Source: Gammaproteobacteria bacterium
Lineage (GTDB): Bacteria > Pseudomonadota > Gammaproteobacteria > Coxiellales > Coxiellaceae
Reading direction: 5' to 3'
Length of the DNA: 32,478 nt
Assembly: GCA_030425685.1 (NCBI GenBank)
Contig: JAUIAD010000032.1
Span: 1 to 32,478, forward strand
Both the position numbers and the translations under genes were made by a program. The notes beneath the pieces are model-generated. The model was not told the origin of the DNA. It worked only from the letters and a program-made list of their open reading frames with translations, and ran no database searches. Shown in pieces: positions 7,646-15,527 of the stretch (positions are counted from its first letter, which is position 1; the number at the start of each line of letters is the position of its first letter).

Positions 7646-9219
7646 TCAATTATTTTTGTTCTGACAGGTGTGGGTATTATCTGCCACTTCTTGCTCAAGT
7701 AAGGATTGATGCAGGCTTATCCGGCTATCGATTAGCTCAATCAGGCGTGTATCGTTGTTAGATGCTTTCTTTGCTTCTTGCAGGTACTGCAAATAAGAAC
7801 GCCTTAGCTTATTTGGACTGCTTGACTCTAGTATTTTCATTTCTTTTTGACTTATTTGAGCCTGTACCTCGTGCCTTAGCTTTTTATCGTCTGCTGGGGT
7901 TGGCTCTATGGCTTCTATTTGCTGCTGCGTTTGTTGTGGTAGTGTTAATTGCTTTTCTGAGAACAAAAAATGCAGAATTAGCATGGCTGGGTCCTTTCCT
8001 CCGATATGATTTGCAAAATTTGTATCGAGTAGTGCAAGCATTAAATAATTTATGCGACTAATGTCGGCACGATTTTTATTCGCTGTTTTTGTAGACGTTG
8101 ACCGCGTTATTTTCTTGAATGTAGATAAGGATATGGATTCGCGGAAGTAGCCTATGACAATGTTGGTGACATCTAAAGGCAGTTGTGTCGTGAGCGATTG
8201 TAGTAAAATTTGCTGCGCATGTTGTAAGCGACGACTGGCGTCTGAATAGGGCTGACTTCGAAGGTGGTCAACTTTTCTTGCTAGCTGGTTTGTTTTACGT
8301 AGCCATAGTTGTTTATCGTTGGTGTTGTTAGCCTGTTTAATGCATGCGTCATACACCTGTAATAAGCGCTCACCATAGGCTGCAAAGCGCTGATCATTCA
8401 GCTCATAAGGTGCATCCTGGCATCGTTTGGTTAGTTCTTCTAGTAATAAAACCTGTTGTTTTATGCATAGCTCGTCTTGGTTTTGGTGTAGTTGTGATTC
8501 TAGTGCCAGAATGATTTGCTCGTTTGTAAGATCGGGTGAAATCATCTTGTAATAAGGGGTAAGCTCCTGCGGTAGCTTATGGAGTGTTTGGTCAATACCA
8601 TACTGACGAACTAACGATAAGATCATGCTCATGTCTTTGAGGCGTTGAGTTACCCTATCTTGCATTGAAAAAATATGGACTTGCCTTTTAGGGGTGTTGT
8701 AAAGCATTTGCAATGCGGTACTCTGAAAGAGCTTCTCAACCCCTTCGCCTGTTTTTGCTGATACATCAAATACATTTGCATTGTGTTTGCTAGCTAGCTG
8801 CCTTACCTCTGACAGCAATTCAGTGCGGACAAAATCAATGCGTTCTGCTTTGGTTAATGCGATGGAGATTTTTATATTTTTGTTAAAAGAATCTATATAT
8901 ATTAAGTAATTAGAGAGGAATGTGATGCTCTTTCTGTCTCTAATATCAGCTGCAAGAATAATAGCTTTTGCAAATTGGAGATGGATTCCCTTAATAATGC
9001 GATCTTTACCTCGGCGATCATAGCCACCATGTACCTGAAGTAAAAATTTAATATGTATGCCATTTATATGACGATTCGCAACTTTCGCTTCATAAGGCTC
9101 GTCACTGTGAAGCTCAAATGTGTTTTCTGCAAATCGATGTGCTAGTGCTGATTTCCCACTTTTGCCAGCCCCAGCAATTGCTATTCTTATAAAGTGGTCG
9201 TAAGGTTTTTTTTAGGCAT
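7646..9219 (-). pseudogene. Ras/Rab-like small-GTPase-domain protein with long C-terminal extension, frameshifted in an A8 run
   Basis: The frame from the stop at 7646 is open to a TAA at 9212-9214 but has no start codon before TTG 8818. Its upstream part encodes a small-GTPase fold: P-loop IAIAGAGKSGKSALAHRF, a degenerate G3 (VHGGYDRRG), G4-like ALTKAE in place of NKxD, and a good G5, FDVSAKTGEGVEKLF. An ATG at 9219 reads Met-Pro-Lys-Lys and meets a run of eight A (minus strand, T8 at 9206-9213). One extra A would join it to the P-loop frame. About 370 further residues follow the G domain, partly coiled-coil-like, with the motif LPLDVTNIVIGYF. Rab-like GTPases are known as eukaryote-derived effectors in Legionella. 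Possible explanations are pseudogenisation, an assembly error in the homopolymer, or transcriptional slippage restoring the frame. Confidence 0.65.
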
Positions 9220-9450
9220 GGTTCAACTAGGCTCACTTTTGTGTATTTCACAAGGCAAACTATTTATTGTTTTGGTGCTAATAAATGCATCATTTAAGAG
9301 GTTAGAATAGGCAATAAAGATTAATATAATATTAAATTATATTTTATTTGGTCAAAAAGAGAGGTTTTATGTGTATAGTTTATACTTTGCAGTTGGGTGG
9401 TCTTTTGGTTCTTTAAAAAACCATCAACTCAGAACAGGTATGAGAATTTA
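9220..9450. other. Spacer upstream of the GTPase gene
   Basis: AT-rich non-coding sequence between the GTPase start and the palindromic element. It should include the promoter for the minus-strand GTPase gene. Nothing else is supported. Confidence 0.3.
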
Positions 9451-9529
9451 CTGTCATCTTAAGCTTGGCTCAGGGTCTCTTGATGCTGCTGCCGCGCTAG
9501 AAAGATCCCAGCTTGCGCTGGGATGACAG
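9451..9529. repeat. 79-bp palindromic repeat (REP/MITE-like) with 8-bp terminal inverted repeats
   Basis: It begins CTGTCATC (9451-9458) and ends GATGACAG (9522-9529), perfect inverted ends. Near the right end is an 8-bp stem, ATCCCAGC / GCTGGGAT with loop TTGC (9505-9524). Elements with the core ATCCCAGCxxxxGCTGGGATGAC are dispersed in many proteobacterial and rickettsial genomes. It directly follows the stop of the gene at 9534 (minus strand), and CTTTCT follows the hairpin on that strand, so it may also terminate that transcript. Confidence 0.6.
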
Positions 9530-9533
9530 CTCT

Positions 9534-9815
9534 TTAATGATCATCTTTATGCTCATTCCACCACTTGGCGTCATCAGCACTTTTTTGCGCTTCCTGCTCT
9601 CGCCACCATTTAGAGCTATGACTATGGGTTTGATGGTCAGCATCCCATTTAGCATTATCCGCGTTCTTTTGCGCTTCTTGCTCTTGCCACCAGCTGTTGC
9701 CATTATCCTGCATGGCTAGTTGAAAACTGTTTGTTTGTGCTTGAGTGTTAATATAGCCTGTAATCGACATAACGCTTAGCCCAATTAGCAGCAGAAATTT
9801 AATTTTTTTCTTCAT
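9534..9815 (-). CDS. Small secreted Trp/Gln-rich repeat protein
   Basis: The 93-residue product starts with a clear Sec signal peptide (MKKK, then FLLLIGLSVMSITGYI, likely cleaved near residue 26 after TQA). The mature part is two copies of a roughly 30-residue unit: WWQEQEAQKNADNAKW and WWREQEAQKSADDAKWW, each followed by a His/Asp-rich stretch (HQTHSHSS; NEHKDDH). Trp pairs and a His-rich tail suggest cell-surface, carbohydrate or metal binding, but this is a guess. GAAAGG about 8 bases upstream supports the ATG at 9815. I do not recognise a family. Confidence 0.65.
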   Translation of the reverse strand: MKKKIKFLLLIGLSVMSITGYINTQAQTNSFQLAMQDNGNSWWQEQEAQKNADNAKWDADHQTHSHSSKWWREQEAQKSADDAKWWNEHKDDH

Positions 9816-9926
9816 TATTTTACCTTTCTATATCTGAAATTAACTTATGTGCCAAATCTAACTGTATTGGTATAGTATAACACTATACCGATAGTTGCAA
9901 GCATTTATAACTTTCAGATAAATGGG

Positions 9927-9957
9927 GGTTTCGTACTTGTGCGAAACTCCTGATAAA
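9927..9957. repeat. Stem-loop element, copy 1 (shared with 31291-31326)
   Basis: GGGGTTTCGTAC pairs imperfectly with GTGCGAAACTCC (9939-9950). The 19-base string GTGCGAAACTCCTGATAAA (9939-9957) recurs exactly at 31308-31326, where an analogous but different 5' arm precedes it. Different arms around a conserved 3' arm suggest a dispersed structured element rather than a simple duplication. Function is unknown. Confidence 0.5.
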
Positions 9958-10318
9958 TATTTTTAAATTCAGAAGGTTACAGCATAAATGCGGGGGGGTG
10001 CTATCAGCCTTTAGTCAGTACCTTTTTTATCCTGTTATTGGGAGGAGTATAACCATAAAGCATTCAGGAAGTATTATTTGTGATTATTATAGGTGGAAAC
10101 GTAAAAAACCACTTAATTTTCGACTGCTTAATACTTCTTTAATTTTGCGGCGGTAGGCTGTTGTTAAGGAGTTGTAGATAGCAAGAGTTAATTTCTAATT
10201 ATTAGCCCTTATTTTCTCAGAAAAAGTTGCGATTGCACCTTACGGATACACCAGCGCGCATTGCCAAAGATGGCTATTTGTTATGGATATGTTTAATGAC
10301 AATTAGAGATATCCATCT
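9958..10318. other. Intergenic region before the membrane-protein gene
   Basis: About 360 bp without a supportable gene. A 60-codon frame at 10227-10409 is a shadow of the next gene's start. It contains a G-run (9991-9997) and AT-rich stretches that could hold the promoter for the gene at 10319. I see no tRNA and no convincing terminator. Confidence 0.3.
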
Positions 10319-12373
10319 ATGCGAACTATTGAATACTTACTTCTTCAGCAGAGACTTATTTCAACAAGAAAGCCATCTTCATCTAATGGTGGTGTTGATG
10401 ATTCGCTAGACAGCAAGGGTGAACAACGAAGCGAGTCTGAAGGTCAAGCTGCTGGGTTAGGTCAGCTACAAGTTAAATCTACTAGTAGCCAGGGTGAGCT
10501 AATGTCCTTGGCGGCAGGTGGTGCTGCTGCTGGATTTGCTGCTTATAAGGCGGCATCCATCTTAAAGTTTCGCTATCAATGCTACCACTGCGCGCAAATG
10601 ATGAATCAGGGGCAGTGGCCGATTATGTCGCCAGAGCAGAAAAAGCTAGCGCTTTTATACTATGACACCGCCTTCTGGAAAGAAAAGCTTGCCTTTGTGC
10701 AAGGGTTTCCTTATTGGGTCGGTGCTATTGCGCTATTGCCAGGGATGATGGATACGACCGGTAAGGATTTAACGATACTGCGCGAGTGGGTATTTGAAAC
10801 GCGACCATATTCACAAAATCGTCAAAAGCATGCAAAAACATGGGATAACATGCACGGCGCCCAAACAGCTCGTTTTGATAGTAAGGTCTTTCGCTTTATT
10901 TCAACGGTCAGTTTATTTTGCTTAGGGGCGGTGGCGGTGGCTACTGGTGGTATTGGTAGTAGTCCGTTTTTAGCACATTTTGCTGCGTTGTTAGAATCTA
11001 CAGCGCTTGGTAGCAGTAGTATTGGTATTATAGTTGGTGGAACTTATTCTGCTTCGGCCGGACAAAAAACAGCAAAAGAGGGCTTTCGTTTCTGGAATAA
11101 GCTCCGTTCGGGCTTGCCTTTGCAGGCCGTTAGCAAATTGAATAAGCAACAGCAACGCGTTTTGTGTCATCGATTATCGCTATTTTATTATGATTGGTTG
11201 CCTGCTTGGTTTAACAAGGTGCGAATTCGATGGGCTAGTGGTGATAGTTATTTGCCTGCCAAAGCTTGGGTTACAGTTAATGCACCTGATGAGCAGAAAG
11301 CGGTTGCCGATAACGTTGTTAGCGTTAATGGTCGATATTATCGTGTTGATAACAAGTTTCGCAGCTATCGTGGTACTGGTAATTTAATAGGGCTTATTGC
11401 CGGTGTTACTGCTGGCGCTATGCTTTTCGGGCCCATTGGTGCATTAGTACTAGGTTATTTGGGCTATAAAATTGGCGGGGCTATTGGTGCTTCCGTTTCT
11501 TTTTGTCAAAAACCAACGGCTGTTAACCCGAAACTTGCTGCGGGTGGCATTAATCAAGTCCTTTATGAGCGGTTAGAACATACTAAGTTTCAATTAGCGC
11601 GCCATAATGCCGTAACACACTTAGTAAAACACTATTATTTAAATACATGGGATAGCTTGGGTGCGGTTATTGCCAATAAGTATATTCGTATCATTCCAGC
11701 TTTGATTCTTGGCAGCGCTGCATTAGCGCTTGATGTTGTATTAGTGGTTGTTCGATACCTCCCGGTTGTGTTGTTAAATATAAAAAATTACTTTGGTCAT
11801 AGCAAAATAGGCGACAAGATAAAGCTTCAATGGAAGGTATTAAGCATAGAAGGACAGACTGCTTGGCGGAATGGTGGTAGTGCTAAAGTGAAATTTGTTG
11901 CTAAAACAGTAGCGCTTGCTTTGGCCGGTTTGGTTATCGGCCTGCTTAAATTGCCGAAGGCGGTGTGTGGTGCAGTATTTGCCATTTTAAATCCATTTAC
12001 GCAAACAGGCTATTGGAAAAAGAAACAGCATTTGCAAAGTGAAAAAAGGTGGTTGAAGAAGGAGTTGCATCAACAGGCGTTGATGGTAGCGCATATGCCT
12101 TTGCAGGCGTCTTTAGCAAATGAAGCATCTGATAATAAAAAGCAGCCAAACTCACATGTTCAACGCTATCACACTCACCTAAAAGAAAATTACAAGCGTG
12201 ACTTTAGACAGAAGAGCTGTTTTTCACGTGGGCTATCTGCATCAACGCTATCGATGTTTGGTGCAGATTCATCTAAGAGAGGTGAAAGGAGGAAAGAGCT
12301 AACGGACGCTGGTATTGAAGTTCTGCCTGAGCAAGATGAATCTAGAGCTTCAGGCGAAAGTGGATATGTTTGA
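10319..12373 (+). CDS. Large polytopic membrane protein of unknown function; candidate effector
   Basis: I do not recognise this 684-residue protein. After a polar N-terminus (about 1-60, rich in Ser/Gly/Gln) come hydrophobic segments at about 62-82, 130-146, 192-212, 225-245, 354-395, 456-488 and 526-557. Segment 354-395 is a Gly-rich pair (IAGVTAGAMLFGPIGALVLG and GYKIGGAIGASVSF) like the glycine-zipper hairpins of membrane-inserting proteins. The soluble loop 250-350 and the tail 565-684 are basic, and the last 30 residues are charged (GIEVLPEQDESRASGESGYV). There is no Sec signal peptide. No good ribosome binding site precedes the ATG at 10319, so the start is uncertain. The N-terminal string LDSKGE also occurs in the protein at 1220. 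A translocated or inner-membrane protein are both possible. Confidence 0.6.
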   Translation: MRTIEYLLLQQRLISTRKPSSSNGGVDDSLDSKGEQRSESEGQAAGLGQLQVKSTSSQGELMSLAAGGAAAGFAAYKAASILKFRYQCYHCAQMMNQGQWPIMSPEQKKLALLYYDTAFWKEKLAFVQGFPYWVGAIALLPGMMDTTGKDLTILREWVFETRPYSQNRQKHAKTWDNMHGAQTARFDSKVFRFISTVSLFCLGAVAVATGGIGSSPFLAHFAALLESTALGSSSIGIIVGGTYSASAGQKTAKEGFRFWNKLRSGLPLQAVSKLNKQQQRVLCHRLSLFYYDWLPAWFNKVRIRWASGDSYLPAKAWVTVNAPDEQKAVADNVVSVNGRYYRVDNKFRSYRGTGNLIGLIAGVTAGAMLFGPIGALVLGYLGYKIGGAIGASVSFCQKPTAVNPKLAAGGINQVLYERLEHTKFQLARHNAVTHLVKHYYLNTWDSLGAVIANKYIRIIPALILGSAALALDVVLVVVRYLPVVLLNIKNYFGHSKIGDKIKLQWKVLSIEGQTAWRNGGSAKVKFVAKTVALALAGLVIGLLKLPKAVCGAVFAILNPFTQTGYWKKKQHLQSEKRWLKKELHQQALMVAHMPLQASLANEASDNKKQPNSHVQRYHTHLKENYKRDFRQKSCFSRGLSASTLSMFGADSSKRGERRKELTDAGIEVLPEQDESRASGESGYV

Positions 12374-12420
12374 CTTTAGAAAAAACTTATAGTTTAACGC
12401 CAATATAGATAGGTATTTAA

Positions 12421-13860
12421 ATGAAAATTAAAAAAATTATATTCACTGCAGTCACCTTGCTTTTTGCAACATGCGCTTTTGCAGGTGGTCCAACCTTTTC
12501 GTTTGCCCCTTTAAGCAATTATTGTGACACGCACGACTGTTCAATATTACCTGAAAAGATAGCCCCTAAAACAGTGATTGTTATTCACGGTATGAACTCG
12601 TCGATGGATTCAAGCTCCAATGGTAAGCAATTAAATGGCACCTATGTCAGATTATTAAGTTTTCTAACGGGCCTTGGCAAAGGCGATCCTAATTATCATG
12701 TGTATGGCGTTGATTATAACTCTAAAGGTATTCATCCCGGCAGTCAGCCAATTAAATTAGTCGCCTTAACGGGAGACTCATCCTGTAGTGCAAAGGGGGG
12801 GTGGCAGCATTGCTGGAAAACGATAGAGCAAAGCGATAACACCTATACGCCATTTAACATTACCATTCGTAATGTTAGCACCGAAGTGCGTAACCTATTA
12901 ATTAAAGCTGCTGACGATGGTTACATTGCAAAATCTTCTATGCAAGATGGAAAATTAATTAATCCTGTTACCTTGGTTGAGCATAGCATGGGCGGATTGG
13001 TAGCGCGTGATTTATTGTATCATGGTGATGGTAATATTACTGGCTATGAAATTTTAAAAGATCATGGTGTGTGGATTAATGAATACGTATCATTAGGCAC
13101 TCCGCATAACCACGGTTTTTTTGGTATTGATAATCAAAAAATGATTGGTATTACGCAGGGTTCAAACTGTTTAGGATTGCAGCCTATTTTTCAAAAAGCT
13201 TCACTGCAAGCGTATCAGTTTTGTATGTTAGAGCAATGGGATAAGGCAGTAAACTCCGGAGATTATCACTGGAAAAATAAGACTCCTATTAGTATATCGA
13301 AAGTTGATTTTCCGCAAATTCATTGGGTCTTCGTTTCTGGTCTTGGTGAGCCGCTGCCGTTAGATCAAAGTAAAGGGGATGGTTTGGTTGATTACCGTAG
13401 TGCTCAATATCAGCTTTACCCTGGTGACACGACTAAGAGAGCGGATAATAATGTTTACCTTAATGAGTATTTAGACAGCGGTAATATATTGCCATTTTTA
13501 GATACCCATATTGGCATCAATGGCATTCCAGGTCAGCGCGGCACCTTGGCTAGTGATGGTGGTGTGATGCCTTATAGCGGCTTTGCTGAAAATAGCAATG
13601 TGGTGCATTCTTCCTTGGTCAATGTAGGTTATTACTATGGGGGTGATATTAAAAACGTTGATGATCTAAAGCAGTGTTCTTTTACCGGTAATCTTGATTA
13701 TGGTATTGCTGCTTGCATTGGATATTTTCAATATGTTATTCCCAATACCAGCTTGTGTGAATTGCCAGGTTACAATAAAGATGCCGCTTATTTTAAAAGA
13801 AACCCGCAGTTTTTCCCTGATAATGGGCTCGCTAATTTTGATAAGGTATGCAACTACTGA
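12421..13860 (+). CDS. Secreted alpha/beta-hydrolase (lipase/PGAP1-like esterase)
   Basis: The 479-residue product begins with a strong signal peptide (MKIKKIIFTAVTLLFATCAF, cleavage after AFA at about residue 21). The hydrolase core shows the oxyanion strand VIVIHGMNSSM (residues 52-62), the nucleophile elbow VEHSMGGLVA (Ser189; Glu replaces the usual Gly of GHSMGG), then SLGTPHNHG typical of lipases. GDGLVD (Asp320) and NVVHSSLV (His396) are the likely remaining triad members. About ten cysteines in the mature chain suggest periplasmic or extracellular folding with disulfides. It lies 47 bp after the membrane-protein gene on the same strand and may share its transcript. Probable action on triacylglycerol, phospholipid or GPI-like ester bonds; the exact substrate is unknown. 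Confidence 0.8.
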   Translation: MKIKKIIFTAVTLLFATCAFAGGPTFSFAPLSNYCDTHDCSILPEKIAPKTVIVIHGMNSSMDSSSNGKQLNGTYVRLLSFLTGLGKGDPNYHVYGVDYNSKGIHPGSQPIKLVALTGDSSCSAKGGWQHCWKTIEQSDNTYTPFNITIRNVSTEVRNLLIKAADDGYIAKSSMQDGKLINPVTLVEHSMGGLVARDLLYHGDGNITGYEILKDHGVWINEYVSLGTPHNHGFFGIDNQKMIGITQGSNCLGLQPIFQKASLQAYQFCMLEQWDKAVNSGDYHWKNKTPISISKVDFPQIHWVFVSGLGEPLPLDQSKGDGLVDYRSAQYQLYPGDTTKRADNNVYLNEYLDSGNILPFLDTHIGINGIPGQRGTLASDGGVMPYSGFAENSNVVHSSLVNVGYYYGGDIKNVDDLKQCSFTGNLDYGIAACIGYFQYVIPNTSLCELPGYNKDAAYFKRNPQFFPDNGLANFDKVCNY

Positions 13861-14013
13861 AATTGGTAAGGGGGTGTAAGGCGGGGGTGTTTGAGCTCTT
13901 TAAGGAGTTAAGTTAGCATGCGCATTATAGGGTTGGCTTGCCAGCTTTTAATTTTATATTGCGCTAAGTTAACAGGCTATTTGCTTTGCAAAAGTGCTCA
14001 AAGATAATTTTAA
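13861..14013. other. Convergent intergenic region
   Basis: It separates the lipase gene (plus) from the LuxR-type gene (minus). A short hairpin (GAGCTCTTTAAGGAGTTAAG, from 13891) is too weak to call a terminator. Nothing else is supported. Confidence 0.3.
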
Positions 14014-14661
14014 TTACACCAGTCTAAACAGCTTTGTTAACTCGATGATATTATCCACGCCATATTTGTGACGGCAATTTTCAATATGTTTATTGACAGT
14101 GCGATCAGAAATGCCAAGTTCACGTGCAATTTCTTTTGCTGACAGACCAAGTATGGTTAAATACAAGCACTCAATTTCTCGAGAAGTCAAGGTGGTATCA
14201 TCGGTTGTTGTTTTTTTTCTGTATTCAAGTGTGTATAAAAACCTTTTTTTGTTTTGCTTGGCTGAGCTTAAGTTCTCTGGTGAATTTTCATCAACTTGCA
14301 TCGTAATGGGCGATGTGCTCATTGAGTGTAGCCGTATAATTTTATCATCTTGCAGGTGGATAACATTGGTCACAATCATTTCGACAATTTTTTTTATCTC
14401 ATCATCAAATGCTACAAATCTGCTGAGCGTGAATAAGGATTCGTGCTCGAGTAGGTCAAGCTCGATGAGTTCATTTGAAATATTCTGATAGCGTTGACGA
14501 TTGTATTGAAAGCGTTGTTTCAGGGTGTCTAGATTAAAAGGTTCGCCAAGGTAATAACCACTAAAATTAGGGTGATAATAACGATCAAGTTCCTGCTCTG
14601 TTCCGCATTCCCAGAGTTATAGAAGTGACTTAAAAAAGCCAACTGCAGCAATTTTATTCAT
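14014..14661 (-). pseudogene. NTF2/SnoaL-like + LuxR-type HTH regulator with internal stop codon
   Basis: From ATG 14661 (GGTGA upstream) the frame reads MNKIAAVGFFKSLL, then TAA (14617-14619, codon 15), then continues open to 14014. Residues about 20-120 (ELDRYYHPNFSGYYLGEPFN ... KIIRLHSM) have the layout of an NTF2/SnoaL-like small-molecule-binding fold. The C-terminal 60 residues are a clear LuxR/FixJ HTH: LTSREIECLYLTILGLSAKE followed by IARELGISDRTVNKHIENC. The gene would make a 215-residue ligand-responsive activator without the ochre codon. Starting at the in-frame ATG 14379 would give 121 residues, with the HTH but without most of the sensor. Options are a recent nonsense mutation, translation re-initiation, or a sequence error. 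The HTH call is very sure; the NTF2 call is moderate. Confidence 0.7.
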
Positions 14662-14801
14662 AAATCACCGTGTTATATATACGTTATTAGCGCGTATTGG
14701 GTTGTCTTACTACAAGCTTTATTATCACTCGCAGTTTAGCACTAATTCAACAGACATTAAAATATTGGCGTCTAACTATAATAAAAAAATTGGAGTACAA
14801 C

Positions 14802-15362
14802 GTGTCATTCAAACTAAAAGAATTTTTCAAGCTTGTCACCGCGGATAAGCATTTACAAGAAAAACTGTTTAATACCAGCAAGCTTACTGAGGTCAGTGAT
14901 ATTGCAAAAGAGTATGGATATGATGTTGCCGCAAGCGATATTCTCAGGGCGCAGGCAAGAAGAGCGCTATTGATATCAGCAGACGAGCAGCAGATGCTAG
15001 CAAATGGACAGAAGGCGGTAACCTGTGGGCAGTGGGGGCGCGATAACAAAGGGTATATTGATTATGCCGGTTACTGGCTCAATCAATTTATTGTTTGGCG
15101 TGTTATTTTGCCGGCTAATGAACCAGAGCTGCAAGGATTTATAGAGTTAATAATTGATAATATCGACATCGCTAGAAGGGTGGGGAAATTGCATAGTTGT
15201 AATGCCGTTGCAGCCTTTGCTAAAACAGTAAATTTTCACTTTGATGGTGTATTGTTGCTAAAGTACCTTGCTTCGCAAGTGCTAATGCTTGATGAAGAAA
15301 AGCTAGCACAATTGCTTATCGGTGGTATGAGCGCCGCTGATAAAACTACCATTGCATCATAA
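14802..15362 (+). CDS. Protein with two Nif11-like domains, ending shortly after a Gly-Gly
   Basis: The GTG at 14802 is chosen because GGAG lies about 7 bases upstream and because the Nif11 domain starts there; the open frame extends to 14697. Residues 1-55 fit a Nif11 leader domain (FKLKEFFKLVTADKHLQEKL, then IAKEYGYDVAASDIL). Residues about 107-175 look like a second, divergent Nif11 unit (ELQGFIELIIDNIDIARRV, AFAKTVNFHF, LDEEKLAQLLIGG). It ends in Gly174-Gly175 followed by only 11 residues, MSAADKTTIAS. Nif11 domains serve as leader peptides of ribosomally made modified peptides and also occur in nitrogen-fixation-associated proteins. No modification enzyme or peptidase-transporter lies nearby, so a precursor role is only a hypothesis. 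A hairpin at 15364-15394 follows. Length is 186 residues. Confidence 0.6.
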   Translation: MSFKLKEFFKLVTADKHLQEKLFNTSKLTEVSDIAKEYGYDVAASDILRAQARRALLISADEQQMLANGQKAVTCGQWGRDNKGYIDYAGYWLNQFIVWRVILPANEPELQGFIELIIDNIDIARRVGKLHSCNAVAAFAKTVNFHFDGVLLLKYLASQVLMLDEEKLAQLLIGGMSAADKTTIAS

Positions 15363-15363
15363 G

Positions 15364-15394
15364 GTAGGTGGGGGCTTGCGCCCCTCTTTCCTAC
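15364..15394 (+). terminator. Two-part hairpin after the Nif11 gene
   Basis: GTAGG pairs with CCTAC, and inside it GGGGC-TTGC-GCCCC forms a strong 5-bp GC stem followed by TCTTT. It starts 2 bases after the stop codon and is a plausible intrinsic terminator, though the U-tract is short. Confidence 0.5.
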
Positions 15395-15527
15395 GCATAT
15401 AGCGATTTATCCTTAAGATTTCTTTACAATGTAACACGAAAATAATAGCTCATAATATATCGAAACAGTATACTAGGCCCATATAAAAAACAGTAAAGCA
15501 TCAACTAATAAATAGGGGGCGGTATTT

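Noticed and set aside
9497-9703. 68-codon minus-strand frame ending in a Ser-Ser-Gln-Arg-Lys-Leu-Gly string
   Set aside because: It is a shadow of the Trp-rich gene that runs into the palindromic repeat; the tail is a typical translation of that repeat.
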